From Metabacillus litoralis (GTDB taxonomy: Bacteria > Bacillota > Bacilli > Bacillales > Bacillaceae): DNA of 64,000 nt. Below are positions 34,798 through 43,906 of this stretch, piece after piece. The notes below the pieces were generated by a model. It made no database searches. It worked only from the letters and a program-made list of their open reading frames with translations, and was not told where the DNA came from. The stretch lies in assembly GCF_007994985.1 (NCBI RefSeq), contig NZ_VOQF01000008.1, positions 124,001-188,000 of the forward strand, written 5' to 3'. Position 1 is the first letter of the stretch; each line of letters begins with the position of its first letter. Both the position numbers and the translations under genes were made by a program.

Positions 34798-35415
34798 CTA
34801 GATATTTTGCTCGTATTTCTCAGATACAACATTCCAATTGATTATATTAAAAAAGCTTGAGATATATTCTGGTCTTCTATTTTGATAATTAAGGTAATAC
34901 GCATGCTCCCAAACATCTAAGCCTAAAATTGCTTGGTTTCCTTCCATAATTGGATGATCTTGATTAGCTGTGCTTGTTACCTGTAACTTTCCATCTTCAT
35001 TAATAATCAACCAAGCCCATCCAGATCCAAAACGTGTTGTTGCTGCTGCAGTAAATTCTTTTTGAAAGTTTTCAAAGCTCCCAAAAGACTCATGAATAGC
35101 TTTTTCCAAGTTTGTAGCGATTGTGTTTTGACCTGAAGCTGGAGCGATTACTTCCCAAAATAAAGAGTGGTTAAGATGACCTCCACCATTGTTTCTTACA
35201 GCTATTCTTATTTCCTCAGGTACATCATCTAAATTTTTCACTAATTCTTCTAATGATTTTGCTTGTAATTTTTCTTTGCCTTCTAGAGCAGCATTCAAAT
35301 TATTCACATATGTTTGATGATGTTTACCGTAGTGAATCTCCATTGTTTGTTGATCGATATGAGGTTCTAATGCGTTAAATTCATAGTTTAAAGCTGGTAA
35401 AGTGTATTTTGTCAT
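34798..35415 (-). CDS. sodA: superoxide dismutase (Mn/Fe)
   Basis: A 205-residue enzyme with the four metal ligands in place: His28 ([12 protein letters not shown]), His83 (LNHSLFW), Asp167 and His171 ([11 protein letters not shown]). The Gln in TANQDHP favours manganese. The ATG at 35415 has GGAGG eight bases upstream. It heads a probable three-gene operon with a ferredoxin reductase and an FMN reductase. A TATAC-N6-GTATA palindrome lies 25 bases upstream of its start, near a divergent Fe-S-type regulator gene. Confidence 0.93.
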   Translation of the reverse strand: MTKYTLPALNYEFNALEPHIDQQTMEIHYGKHHQTYVNNLNAALEGKEKLQAKSLEELVKNLDDVPEEIRIAVRNNGGGHLNHSLFWEVIAPASGQNTIATNLEKAIHESFGSFENFQKEFTAAATTRFGSGWAWLIINEDGKLQVTSTANQDHPIMEGNQAILGLDVWEHAYYLNYQNRRPEYISSFFNIINWNVVSEKYEQNI

Positions 35416-35440
35416 TTGATATTCCTCCAAATATTGTTTT

Positions 35441-35456
35441 TATACTTTATAGTATA
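35441..35456. promoter_or_regulatory. operator-like palindrome at the sodA promoter
   Basis: TATACTTTATAGTATA is a TATAC-N6-GTATA palindrome, with further flanking symmetry (TTTTATACTT at 35438 and AAGTATAAAA at 35459). It lies immediately upstream of sodA. Confidence 0.55.
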
Positions 35457-35545
35457 ATAAGTATAAAAATATAGTAAATCAAATTTTCAATATGATCAAT
35501 TTATTTGCTTATGAAAATATGAAGCATCCAATTTGTTTCAACATT

Positions 35546-35563
35546 TTATACCTTGTGGTATAA
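35546..35563. promoter_or_regulatory. operator-like palindrome upstream of the SufR-like regulator
   Basis: TTATACCTTGTGGTATAA has perfect seven-base arms and matches the TATAC-N6-GTATA pattern. It lies 75 bases before the regulator start, suggesting autoregulation. Confidence 0.55.
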
Positions 35564-35637
35564 TAAGATTTAACTATTTTTAAAGCTCTATTCTAAATTT
35601 CTACCTACTCCTAACTGTAACTAAAGGAGGTTTTATA

Positions 35638-36270
35638 ATGACAGTCGCACAAAAAAGTACAAAAGATAAAATTCTTAATTTGATAAAAAAAGAAGGATCT
35701 TTAACTGTAAATGAATTAACATCACATCTAAATATTACGCATATGGCTGTAAGAAAGCATTTGACAAGCCTCGAAAAAGATGGCTTTATATTGTCATCTG
35801 AACTAAAGCAGCCGATGGGTAGACCACTCCAAATTTACTTCTTATCACAAAAAGCAGCAGAGTATTTCCCAAAAAACTATGAGGGAATGAGTGTTGATTT
35901 TCTTAACGATATTAAAGAATTACATGGAGAAGAAACAATTGATCTTCTATTTAAAAAAAGAGAAGCAAGACTAAGCACAGAATATAAGAATCGAATGCAA
36001 AATAAACATCATTCATTCGAAAAGCTTAATGAAATGGTCAACATCCAAAACGAAAAAGGCTATATGGCTGAGCTCTTGAAAATAGATGACAACACATATG
36101 AACTAACAGAATATAATTGTCCAATTCTATCTGTAGCCAAAGAGTACAAAGTAGCATGTCGATGTGAAACAGCTATGTTTAAAGAAGTCATTGGCACAGA
36201 TAATATTAATAGAACTTGTTGTCAAACTGAAGGAGATCGTCATTGTAAGTTTTTAATAAAGATTTCCTAA
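35638..36270 (+). CDS. SufR-like winged-helix regulator with cysteine cluster
   Basis: A 210-residue regulator. The N-terminal HTH (SLTVNELTSHLNITHMAVRK and the wing GFILSSELKQPMGRPLQIYF) is of the DeoR/ArsR-like type found in SufR. The C-terminal part has C-x12-C-R-C (NCPILSVAKEYKVACRC), then CC and GDRHC, close to the C-x12-C-x13-C-x14-C pattern that ligates Fe-S in SufR. It probably senses iron-sulphur, superoxide or electrophile status. AAAGGAGG precedes the ATG. It is divergent from sodA, with TATAC-N6-GTATA palindromes between. Confidence 0.78.
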   Translation: MTVAQKSTKDKILNLIKKEGSLTVNELTSHLNITHMAVRKHLTSLEKDGFILSSELKQPMGRPLQIYFLSQKAAEYFPKNYEGMSVDFLNDIKELHGEETIDLLFKKREARLSTEYKNRMQNKHHSFEKLNEMVNIQNEKGYMAELLKIDDNTYELTEYNCPILSVAKEYKVACRCETAMFKEVIGTDNINRTCCQTEGDRHCKFLIKIS

Positions 36271-36289
36271 TAATGAAACATCTTAGGGA

Positions 36290-36321
36290 GAGAGCAAAAC
36301 GTCATACGTTTTGCTCCTTTT
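36290..36321 (+). terminator. terminator of the SufR-like gene
   Basis: GAGCAAAACG and CGTTTTGCTC arms with a five-base loop, followed by CTTTTG. Confidence 0.85.
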
Positions 36322-36326
36322 GTTTT

Positions 36327-36342
36327 AGTTGCTATAGCAACT
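36327..36342. promoter_or_regulatory. orphan GTTGCTATAGCAAC palindrome
   Basis: AGTTGCTATAGCAACT is a perfect 16-base palindrome matching sites near azoR and pirin, but here it sits between convergent genes with no start codon nearby. The rest of 36343-36529 shows nothing recognisable. Confidence 0.4.
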
Positions 36343-36529
36343 TTTAACCTGTGATTTCTCCCTCGGAAATTACAAGAATGATTTGTTATGATTATAACGT
36401 ATTCGCATATACATGGCTCTAACCATAACCATTCAAAAAATCAACTCTAATATATAGTAATTGGTATAATTACGGCTTATTATGAATGCTAATGTTGTAG
36501 AATACTACATAATTAGAGTTAATTCATTT

Positions 36530-37120
36530 TTACTTATCTTCCTCTGAATCTTCCCCTATCCATGTGGTCACTTCAGAAAATAGCTTTCTTTTTCCTTCTG
36601 GTAACGATCTTTTTGGATACCCAAAATAAAGGAAACCTAATACATCTCCTTTATCGGATAAACCAAAAAACTCTTTCATTAATGGATCATAAGTAGGTTC
36701 GCCTGTTCTCCAGAATCCCGCTAACCCTAAACTATGTGCAGTCAATAACATATTTTGAATACTCGAGTATACTGCGCCATACTCTTCTTTGGAAATTGCT
36801 TTTGGATTTTCACTTGGCTCAACAGCAACGGTTATGATAACAGGTGCCCTAAATGGTTTCTCAGCAATCTTCTCAAGCTTTTTCTGATTTCCTTCACTTA
36901 AGTAATCTTCCATCTTCTGTTGAGCAATATTCACAAGAACTTCACCTAACTTCTTTCTGCCCTCACCTCTTAAGACAAAAAATCGCCAAGGCTCAGTTCT
37001 AAAATGGCTAGGAGCCCAAGTGCCTGCTTCTAATATTTGTTCAATGATTTCTTTCGGAATTGCCTCATCAGTCACACGTCCATTACTTCTGCGTGATTTA
37101 ATCACTTCAAAAATATCCAA
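36530..37120 (-). CDS. nitroreductase family protein
   Basis: A 196-residue FMN enzyme: MDIFEVIKSRRSNGRVTDEA (the SRRS phosphate-binding segment), GTWAPSHFRTEPWRFFVL and a C-terminal GFLYFGYPKRSLP are typical of YdjA-like nitroreductases. It reduces nitro compounds or quinones with NAD(P)H. The TTG at 37120 is chosen because GAGGTG lies six bases upstream and the family begins MDIF; an earlier in-frame GTG overlaps that site. It follows the pirin gene by 57 bases and is likely co-transcribed. Confidence 0.9.
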   Translation of the reverse strand: MDIFEVIKSRRSNGRVTDEAIPKEIIEQILEAGTWAPSHFRTEPWRFFVLRGEGRKKLGEVLVNIAQQKMEDYLSEGNQKKLEKIAEKPFRAPVIITVAVEPSENPKAISKEEYGAVYSSIQNMLLTAHSLGLAGFWRTGEPTYDPLMKEFFGLSDKGDVLGFLYFGYPKRSLPEGKRKLFSEVTTWIGEDSEEDK

Positions 37121-37177
37121 TAGAAACACCTCAACTTATTTTAAAATTTGAGTCTCATATAGATGAAATGTTTACTT

Positions 37178-38053
37178 TCAGACTGCAGGAGGACCGAACT
37201 TTCCATTATGAAAGTCACGATATGCATCCTTAATTTCATCCATTGTATTCATTACAAAAGGACCATAAGGAACGATTTCTTCTTTGATCGGAGTACCTGA
37301 ATAGATCAATACTTTCGAGCGCCTACTGTTTGCTTTAATTCTAAACTCACTCATCATATCTTTATTACCGCTCTCATTAAAACTTAAAGTAGCAACTCCA
37401 TGTTTTGTCAGGTTCACTTCATTTTCTCCAAAATCCATATCACCTGATAATACATACAAAAATGCATTATGCGTTTCTGGTAGCTTGTGTGTGTATGTTG
37501 CTCCTTCATTTAATGAGATTTCTGATAATGTAAAAGGAACAACAGATTCCATCGGACCTTTAACTCCTGCTATATCGCCAGAAAATACTTTGACAGAGCC
37601 ACCTGCAAAATCAACTGTTGGTGCATCTTCACTATAAATATTTTGGTAGCTAGTATCTGTTTTCTTTAAATGCTTTGGAAGGTTCAACCAAAGCTGTAGG
37701 GTGTGAGCAATATCATCTCCTACGCCTTCCTCTCCATGTCTTGCGGCCCAACCAGCGTTCATATATTGAACATCACCAGGCTCAAGAATATCGCGTCCAC
37801 CTGCATTATCTATATGCTCTAGTCTCCCATCAATAACATATGTTACTGTTTGAAAGCCCCTATGAGGATGGTCCGAAAAAGTGCCTCTTTTAAACCAATC
37901 TTCTGCCATTAAAATAAACGGATCAAAATCAGCCCAGCGTTCAACAGGTAAAACCCACCCCTTTTGAATAGATGGAAAGCCGACTTCCTCATATTTTACA
38001 TACCAATGATCTTTTACTAATCTTTTTATATTGTCTTGTTGTTCGTTTGACAC
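37178..38053 (-). CDS. pirin family protein (quercetinase-like cupin)
   Basis: A 291-residue bicupin. The N-terminal cupin has the metal site HPHRGFQTVTYVIDGRLEHID plus a further His-x-Glu (ARHGEE) expected for pirins. The C-terminal half holds the second, metal-free cupin (HKLPETHNAFLYVLSGDMDF). Bacterial members can act as quercetin 2,3-dioxygenases or redox-dependent regulators. The GTG at 38053 follows GGAG by eight bases. Two operator-like palindromes are found within 130 bases upstream, shared with azoR and sodA. Confidence 0.9.
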   Translation of the reverse strand: MSNEQQDNIKRLVKDHWYVKYEEVGFPSIQKGWVLPVERWADFDPFILMAEDWFKRGTFSDHPHRGFQTVTYVIDGRLEHIDNAGGRDILEPGDVQYMNAGWAARHGEEGVGDDIAHTLQLWLNLPKHLKKTDTSYQNIYSEDAPTVDFAGGSVKVFSGDIAGVKGPMESVVPFTLSEISLNEGATYTHKLPETHNAFLYVLSGDMDFGENEVNLTKHGVATLSFNESGNKDMMSEFRIKANSRRSKVLIYSGTPIKEEIVPYGPFVMNTMDEIKDAYRDFHNGKFGPPAV

Positions 38054-38120
38054 ATGAACCACTCCTTAACTATATTATGAGGTAAGTTAATTTATTAGAA
38101 TTATGGTTATATATCATCTT

Positions 38121-38138
38121 TAGTTGCTATATCAACTA
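38121..38138. promoter_or_regulatory. GTTGCTAT-type palindrome upstream of pirin
   Basis: TAGTTGCTATATCAACTA matches the azoR-side palindromes (TAGTTGCTA ... CAACTA) and lies 68 bases before the pirin start. Confidence 0.5.
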
Positions 38139-38150
38139 TTTTACACCAAT

Positions 38151-38180
38151 AACTTTTTATACTAATTTGTATAAAAAGTT
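38151..38180. promoter_or_regulatory. 30-base TATAC-N6-GTATA palindrome upstream of pirin
   Basis: AACTTTTTATAC and GTATAAAAAGTT form perfect 12-base arms around TAATTT. The centre matches the two palindromes in the sodA/SufR-like intergenic region. Confidence 0.6.
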
Positions 38181-38390
38181 TCTTATTTAATTAGAACATA
38201 TTGATTTTTTATTTGCAAGAAATACGTCTGTAATAAGATGAGGTATATTAAAAACACGACAAAAATGGAGATAATATCAGGAAGAATTTTAGATGTGATA
38301 AAAGTATTTTGTTTTAATTAGGTGTAATCTCCTTTAAAAGAAGCTTACACCTAATTAAATTGTCTGAATTATAGGATTAGATACAGATAT

Positions 38391-38478
38391 TTGCTATTTT
38401 ACGGCGTTTATTTGCTCTTTTCTCGTTATATTTGCTGTTTTATTAAATTTATTTGCTATTTTGATCAATATATTTGCT
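38391..38478. repeat. 21-bp-period array of TATTTGCT
   Basis: TTTGCT recurs five times at 38391, 38412, 38432, 38453 and 38474 (spacing 20-21), each within an AT-rich unit such as TATTTGCTATTTTACGGCG. It lies between the pirin promoter region and the HesB-like gene. The spacing of two helical turns recalls iterons or phased sites, but no origin-like context exists. Nothing else is seen in 38181-38390 or 38479-38546. Confidence 0.65.
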
Positions 38479-38546
38479 AAAACTCAAGATATATTAGTTT
38501 TTCGACAAAAAATGACACTCCTGATAACCAACCACTACACCTTTTC

Positions 38547-38822
38547 TTAACAGCAATTACTCGCACCTAATAAAACCAAGCCAGCTCCATCTGCGTCTTC
38601 TTCTATATCTAAAGTTAACTCATCTGTATCTGTAATTTGTGCATCAACAGCTACTGTGATTCCATTAATTGTGTTAACTTTATCTGTTTCAATCGGTGCA
38701 TCTAAAGTAATTGTGAATTGTGGTCCACAGCAACCAGCTACAGATGTTAGCCGAATACCTTCAGCACCTTTTTCAGTTAGGAATTGCTCCAGTACCTCTT
38801 TTGCATCATTAGTAATTTTCAT
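38547..38822 (-). CDS. HesB/IscA-like protein of the arsenic island
   Basis: A 91-residue HesB/IscA-fold protein: MKITNDAKEVLEQFL, GCCGPQFTITLDAP with Cys31-Cys32, and a terminal NCC. A-type carriers use a first Cys and a C-terminal C-x-C; here the end is Cys-Cys, as in variants found within arsenic operons. It may bind Fe-S or arsenite. GGGGGAATT precedes the ATG at 38822; the upstream in-frame ATG overlaps the site. It is the last gene of the ars operon, 18 bases after the phosphatase gene. Confidence 0.75.
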   Translation of the reverse strand: MKITNDAKEVLEQFLTEKGAEGIRLTSVAGCCGPQFTITLDAPIETDKVNTINGITVAVDAQITDTDELTLDIEEDADGAGLVLLGASNCC

Positions 38823-38840
38823 TTCTAATTCCCCCATGTT

Positions 38841-39269
38841 TTACCCATTTGGATAGATTCTTTTTAATGTTTCTTTCATTTCAGGTTTCACCTTGATTTT
38901 TGGACGTGCATTTTTTGCAATTTCTTCAGCTTCTTCAATTGTTTCGGCTTGTCCCAGTGCTAAAAGAGTGCCAATTGCTACAGTACCTGTACGGTTACTT
39001 CCTCCCTGGCAATGAAAATAGACATTTTCTCCCTCGTTATATGCGGTAACAACAGAGTCGATTGAATTTTTCACTGATTCATCTTGTTTATCAGCATCGT
39101 CAACAATTGGGCTATGAACACGATTATATTCTGAATCTTCATGAGATGCCTCAGCTCTTAAATCAAACGCAACATCAATCTTTTCATTCTTCATCACTTC
39201 GTCAATATCGTCAGCACCACCAATATAGATGCGGTTCTTCACTAGTTCGTTGTAATTTTTTGTTGTCAT
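38841..39269 (-). CDS. dual-specificity/tyrosine phosphatase-like protein of the arsenic island
   Basis: A 142-residue phosphatase fold with the C-x5-R signature HCQGGSNRTG (Cys87, Arg93) and a candidate general-acid aspartate in PIVDDAD. Such proteins recur in arsenic operons; an arsenate reductase-like or regulatory role has been proposed by position only. It lies 40 bases after arsA. Confidence 0.78.
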   Translation of the reverse strand: MTTKNYNELVKNRIYIGGADDIDEVMKNEKIDVAFDLRAEASHEDSEYNRVHSPIVDDADKQDESVKNSIDSVVTAYNEGENVYFHCQGGSNRTGTVAIGTLLALGQAETIEEAEEIAKNARPKIKVKPEMKETLKRIYPNG

Positions 39270-39309
39270 TTATTTATCCTCCAAGTCTTTTTTAGCATTA
39301 GAAAATATC

Positions 39310-41082
39310 CTAAAGCTCTACATACTCTTTTATTTCTTCATAACCAATCTTCTCCTCAGCTATCCAAGGAATGATTGCAGATTGTGCTGCTAATTCATTT
39401 TTCACTTTATCTATCCAGGCTTTTTCAGCATGGGCTCTTCCCAGTAGAGTCTGATCTTTTGTTTTAGTTGCGTATAGACTTTGATTAATAACCCACCATT
39501 TTGGCTCTATGTTAGCTCGTTTTAAATCTTCTTGAAGTCTAGCAGCTTCTAAGACAGGTGTTGCTTCTGCTAAAGTAACAATCACAACACTTGTTTCATT
39601 TTGATTTCTCAATCTAGGAAGTAATGCTTTAACACTGTTAGGAACATCACCAGTAGATCGAGCAAGCTCTTTATGATAGTTTTGTGCAGAATCTAATAGC
39701 AATAATGTGTGTCCTGTAGGTGCTGTATCAATCACAACAATTTCATCTTCTGATTTTGCAACAACTTCAGCAAATGCTCTGAAAACAGCAATTTCCTCAG
39801 TACAAGGAGAATTTAGATCTTCTTGTAAATAAGCTAAGCCTTCATCATCAAGCTCGGTACTTGCCTTTGATAGAACTTCCTTTTTATACTGTTCAACAAC
39901 CTCTACTGGATTAATCGCACTTATTGTTAGATTTTTATTATAACTATCTTCTGCAAACATATTTTGAATATGTGATGCAGGATCTGTTGTTGTTAAATGA
40001 ACTTTATGACCTTTCTCTACAAGTCCAACGGCAAGTGCTGATGCCACCGTTGTTTTTCCTACACCACCTTTGCCCATCGTGAATATTATCCTTTTTGTCG
40101 ATAGATCATTTATTAAGTCATTTAATTTTTGCATTGAAATCTCTGTATGAATATCATTAACTTCGTCTTCCACACTTGGTAAGAATTCATTAGAGAATAA
40201 ATAACGAAGATTTTCAATACCTGTTAATGAATAAGAAACATAAGGTACTTCGTATATCGGCAGCTCTTTTAGCTTCTTAGGAAAATGGTTTAATGCTAAT
40301 TGTTGACGCTGAAAAAATGAGGAAGATACAGCATCATCTGAAACTGATGTTTGTAGTACACCATTCATAATCAGTATTTGATTATTTATCCCAATCCCCC
40401 GCAACTCTGTAGATGCACGATTTGCTTCATTTATTGAGGAAATCTCTGGCCTTGATACTAAACATAGTGTAGTTTGTTTTGGATCTGATAGCACTTTAAC
40501 TGTTCTTGAATATAAATCCTTTTTCTCTCCTAAACCTGATAAAGGTCCTAAGCACGAAGCTCCGTGTGTACTTTCTTCTAAAAATCCAGTCCATGCAGTT
40601 GGAAGTTGTAGTAACCTTAAAGTGTGCCCTGTTGGCGCCGTATCAAAAATAATTGTGTCATAATCACTTATAGTTGAGGAATCAGCTATAAGATTTGTAA
40701 ACTCATCGAAAGCAGCTATTTCAACTGTACATGCTCCAGAAAGTTGTTCTTCCATTGTAGCGACAACTGCATCAGGTAGTTTCCCACGATACGGTCCAAC
40801 AACATTTTCTCGATATTTTCTCGCAGCTTCTTTCGGATCTAAATTACATGCATAAAGATTCTCTACTGATTTCACTTGTTGGGGTGTATTTGTTAAACTC
40901 ATCTCTAACACATCTTGTAAATTAGAGGCGGGATCTGTGCTGACTAATAACACCTTTTTGCCTTCATCAGCTAAAGCAACAGCAGACGCACAAGCAGTAG
41001 AAGTTTTCCCCACCCCACCTTTTCCAGTAAAAAATAAAAATGGTGTTTTAACCAAATTGGTTGGATTATAGGATGTAAACAT
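39310..41082 (-). CDS. arsA: arsenite-stimulated pump ATPase ArsA
   Basis: A 590-residue ATPase of two homologous halves, each with a deviant Walker A: GKGGVGKTSTA near residue 20 and GKGGVGKTTVA near residue 336. Each half also has switch-like DTAPTGHTLRLL / DTAPTGHTLLLL (P-loop partner). Cysteines at GACTVE and PCTEE near the ends of both halves fit metalloid binding. It drives ArsB-dependent arsenite extrusion. It follows arsD closely (50 bases), consistent with the chaperone-pump pairing. Confidence 0.95.
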   Translation of the reverse strand: MFTSYNPTNLVKTPFLFFTGKGGVGKTSTACASAVALADEGKKVLLVSTDPASNLQDVLEMSLTNTPQQVKSVENLYACNLDPKEAARKYRENVVGPYRGKLPDAVVATMEEQLSGACTVEIAAFDEFTNLIADSSTISDYDTIIFDTAPTGHTLRLLQLPTAWTGFLEESTHGASCLGPLSGLGEKKDLYSRTVKVLSDPKQTTLCLVSRPEISSINEANRASTELRGIGINNQILIMNGVLQTSVSDDAVSSSFFQRQQLALNHFPKKLKELPIYEVPYVSYSLTGIENLRYLFSNEFLPSVEDEVNDIHTEISMQKLNDLINDLSTKRIIFTMGKGGVGKTTVASALAVGLVEKGHKVHLTTTDPASHIQNMFAEDSYNKNLTISAINPVEVVEQYKKEVLSKASTELDDEGLAYLQEDLNSPCTEEIAVFRAFAEVVAKSEDEIVVIDTAPTGHTLLLLDSAQNYHKELARSTGDVPNSVKALLPRLRNQNETSVVIVTLAEATPVLEAARLQEDLKRANIEPKWWVINQSLYATKTKDQTLLGRAHAEKAWIDKVKNELAAQSAIIPWIAEEKIGYEEIKEYVEL

Positions 41083-41132
41083 GGTTATCCCTTCTTCCTA
41101 AATCAGAAAATATAGTGAACTCTTCCCTTTTT

Positions 41133-41492
41133 TCACATTTGCTTTAAATCAATTGATAATCGTACCTTTGGCTTTTCCTGTAACTCTTCTGACTTAACCC
41201 CAAACCACTCTGATAACTCTTTGTTAGTTGGATATGTACCGCTTTTTTTCATTTCATTATTAACCAAAACAACCGGTAGGGCATCTGGACCTTTTTCAGT
41301 AAGGATTTTTGTTATTTCACTATTATTGGTAAAAGCATCTGGTTCATTCGCAAGATTATATCTTTTAATATCAAAGCCTTTTTTTCCTAATGAATATACC
41401 GCAGAAGCCACACGAGTTAATTCTGGATCAACACTTGGTCCGCAAACACCAGTTGAACAGCACATGGCAGGATCAAATATTTCTACTTTCAT
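41133..41492 (-). CDS. arsD: arsenite metallochaperone ArsD
   Basis: A 119-residue protein with Cys11-Cys12 and Cys17 (DPAMCCSTGVCGPSVDPEL), the vicinal and third Cys that carry As(III) to ArsA. It also acts as a weak repressor of ars operons. An RBS AAGGAGTT precedes the ATG. It opens the second half of the operon, 177 bases after arsC with a hairpin between. Confidence 0.93.
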   Translation of the reverse strand: MKVEIFDPAMCCSTGVCGPSVDPELTRVASAVYSLGKKGFDIKRYNLANEPDAFTNNSEITKILTEKGPDALPVVLVNNEMKKSGTYPTNKELSEWFGVKSEELQEKPKVRLSIDLKQM

Positions 41493-41597
41493 ATGTTACA
41501 ACTCCTTAGGAAATAATTAGATTGTTATAAAGTAGTTTTCATAAACCTTGTTGCTTTCTAAGACTCTCCTTAAGCTCTTAGAAAAAGCCACCTTTAT

Positions 41598-41628
41598 AAA
41601 GAGAAAGCCGAGAGAAGTTCTCACGGCA
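41598..41628 (-). terminator. intra-operon hairpin between arsC and arsD
   Basis: GCCGAGAGAA and TTCTCACGGC form a near-perfect stem with one-base loop; on the minus strand it is followed by TTTCTCTTT. It would reduce readthrough from arsRBC into arsDA and accessory genes. Confidence 0.6.
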
Positions 41629-41668
41629 TCATGTGAATTATTAATCTAGTGCTTAAAAAAGCTGATAC

Positions 41669-42088
41669 TTACTCTCCAGTTTTAGCAAAACGTTCAATTC
41701 TCTCTCCAATTTCGTCACGTACTCGTTGGAAAAATCCCCATTTTTCTTCTTCTGATCCTTCAGCTTTTGCCGGGTCATCAAAGCCCCAGTGTACTCTTTT
41801 AATGTGAGCAGGTGTTACTGGACAATTGTCTGCGGCGTGGCCACATAACGTAACAATTAAATCTGCATTGTTAAGAATTTCTTGATCAATCACATCTGAA
41901 GTTTGATTTGAAATATCAATTCCTGTTTCGTTCATTGCTTTTACGGCATTAGGATTTAAACCATGTGCTTCAAGTCCTGCACTTTTCACTTCCCATTCGC
42001 TTCCTAAATGCTTTTTAGCCCAACCCTCTGCCATTTGGCTTCGGCAAGAGTTTCCAGTACAAAGAAAATAAATTGTTTTTTTAGACAT
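41669..42088 (-). CDS. arsC: arsenate reductase ArsC (thioredoxin-coupled)
   Basis: A 139-residue low-molecular-weight phosphatase-fold reductase: Cys10 in the P-loop [11 protein letters not shown], and the redox relay Cys82 and Cys89 in [10 protein letters not shown], plus WGFDDPAKA with the catalytic Asp. It reduces arsenate to arsenite for export through ArsB, with thioredoxin regenerating it. It follows arsB by 24 bases. Confidence 0.95.
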   Translation of the reverse strand: MSKKTIYFLCTGNSCRSQMAEGWAKKHLGSEWEVKSAGLEAHGLNPNAVKAMNETGIDISNQTSDVIDQEILNNADLIVTLCGHAADNCPVTPAHIKRVHWGFDDPAKAEGSEEEKWGFFQRVRDEIGERIERFAKTGE

Positions 42089-42112
42089 GATAATTGCTCC
42101 TTTTAATTTGAA

Positions 42113-43411
42113 TTAATGAATAATAAGTAACCAAATATATAAACCAACAAGTGTAATAAACAAAGTCGGAATGGTTAAAACAAGACCTGTTTTAAAATAA
42201 GTACCCCAAGAAATTTTAACACCTTTCAAAGAAAGGACATGTAACCATAATAATGTAGCAAGTGATCCGATTGGAGTGATTTTCGGCCCCAAATCTGAAC
42301 CAATCACATTAGCATAAATCAGCGCTTCTCTTATAACTCCTGATGTATTTGTATCAGAAATTGCAAGTGCATCGATCATAACAGTTGGCATATTATTCAT
42401 CACTGAAGATAAAATTGCTGCAATAAATCCCATTCCTATCGTTGCAGCAAATAAGCCTTGATCTGCTGTAGCTTGGATAACATCTGCTAAAACATCTGTT
42501 AACCCTACATTTCGCAAGCTATAAACAACCACATACATACCTATTGAGAAAAAAACAATTGCCCAAGGTGCACCCTTTATGACAGTTTTCGTGTTAACTG
42601 CAGAACTTCTTTTCGCCATAAATAAGAAGAAGATTGCAACAATACCTGCAATAATTGACACAGGAATTCCAATAAATTCACTAGCAAAATAACCGATAAG
42701 TAATATCCCTAAAACAAACCAAGACAATTTAAACATCTTTTCATCACGAATTGCTTCGACTGGTTTCTTTAGTTGCGATAAATCATAATTTTTCGGAATA
42801 CTTTTACGGAAAAAGAGCAGTAGAACTAGAATACTTGCTCCTAATGAGAAAAAGTTAGGAATAATCATTCTTGATGCAAATTCAACAAAACCTATACCAA
42901 AAAAGTCAGCAGAAACGATGTTAACAAGGTTACTAACAACTAATGGTAGTGATGTTGTATCGGCAATAAATCCACTTGCAATAATGAATGGGAATACCAT
43001 TTTTTCACTAAAGTTAAGATTTCTTACCATCGCCAATACAATCGGTGTAAGAATTAAAGCTGCACCATCATTTGCAAAAAATGCTGCCACAACCGCTCCT
43101 AAAAGACTTACATAAATAAACATCTTAACTCCATTACCCTTTGCCGCTCGTGCCATGTGTAAAGCAGACCATTCAAAAAATCCAATTTCATCTAGTATTA
43201 GTGAAATAATAATAATGGCAATAAAAGCTAGTGTTGCGTTCCAAACGATTGATGTTACATCAATCACATCATTAAAATCTACTACACCTACAAGAAGAGC
43301 TAATATTGCTCCTCCACATGCAGACCAACCGATCGACAATCCTTTAGGTTGCCAAATAACTAGTGTAAGTGTGAGTATGAAGATGGCAGATGCTAGTATT
43401 ACTGATGTCAT
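42113..43411 (-). CDS. arsB: arsenite efflux transporter ArsB
   Basis: A 432-residue membrane protein with 11-12 helices and ArsB/NhaD superfamily signatures: [20 protein letters not shown] and [18 protein letters not shown], each with the re-entrant Asn/Thr-Pro element. It exports As(III)/Sb(III) alone with the proton motive force or together with ArsA. It lies 14 bases after arsR. Confidence 0.95.
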   Translation of the reverse strand: MTSVILASAIFILTLTLVIWQPKGLSIGWSACGGAILALLVGVVDFNDVIDVTSIVWNATLAFIAIIIISLILDEIGFFEWSALHMARAAKGNGVKMFIYVSLLGAVVAAFFANDGAALILTPIVLAMVRNLNFSEKMVFPFIIASGFIADTTSLPLVVSNLVNIVSADFFGIGFVEFASRMIIPNFFSLGASILVLLLFFRKSIPKNYDLSQLKKPVEAIRDEKMFKLSWFVLGILLIGYFASEFIGIPVSIIAGIVAIFFLFMAKRSSAVNTKTVIKGAPWAIVFFSIGMYVVVYSLRNVGLTDVLADVIQATADQGLFAATIGMGFIAAILSSVMNNMPTVMIDALAISDTNTSGVIREALIYANVIGSDLGPKITPIGSLATLLWLHVLSLKGVKISWGTYFKTGLVLTIPTLFITLVGLYIWLLIIH

Positions 43412-43425
43412 GTTATCCCCTCCAT

Positions 43426-43770
43426 TTATTCACACGAAATACGTAAACCTTGAGCTTCCAATTCTTTGATTCGATAATCTTGATTAGGAAGATGCTGTAA
43501 TAAATTTTGTACAAGTGGATAATAGTCACTATTTTTATTCAGCGAGTAAATAATCCATTGTCCCCTTCTAGTTTCTTTTACAATTCCTGCATCTTTTAAT
43601 TTTCTAATATGCTGACTAATGGCGGGCTGACTTGCTTTAAAAACCTCAACAAATTCACACACACAACAATCATTCGAATCTAGCATTTTCACCATAGTCA
43701 ATCTTGTTTTATCTCCTAAGAGTTTTAAAATTGTTGCTGCATTTTCTATCTCTATTAGTGCCTCAGACAT
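43426..43770 (-). CDS. arsR: arsenic-responsive repressor ArsR
   Basis: A 114-residue ArsR/SmtB winged helix. [20 protein letters not shown] carries the CxC metal site in the recognition helix region (Cys35, 36, 38), equivalent to the ELCVCDL motif; As(III) binding releases DNA. It is the first gene of the ars operon. A 20-base sequence in its promoter recurs before the XRE gene at 44188. Confidence 0.95.
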   Translation of the reverse strand: MSEALIEIENAATILKLLGDKTRLTMVKMLDSNDCCVCEFVEVFKASQPAISQHIRKLKDAGIVKETRRGQWIIYSLNKNSDYYPLVQNLLQHLPNQDYRIKELEAQGLRISCE

Positions 43771-43804
43771 TTGTTCCCCCCCTTTTATTTATCTGTAAAT
43801 CACT

Positions 43805-43824
43805 ATATAACAATATACTTATAT
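43805..43824. promoter_or_regulatory. putative ArsR operator, arsR promoter
   Basis: ATATAACAATATACTTATAT lies 35 bases before arsR and matches 16 of 20 positions with a site before the neighbouring XRE gene. Confidence 0.5.
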
Positions 43825-43906
43825 ATTCAATGCAATTGTTTTAATTCCCTTTTATTAATTTCCCCACTAATTTAAATTCTATCCGGGAGACTACCAAACT
43901 CTTATC

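Noticed and set aside
38391-38478. CRISPR array
   Set aside because: The units are only 21 bp, largely AT filler with one short constant word; there are no spacers of regular length and no cas genes.
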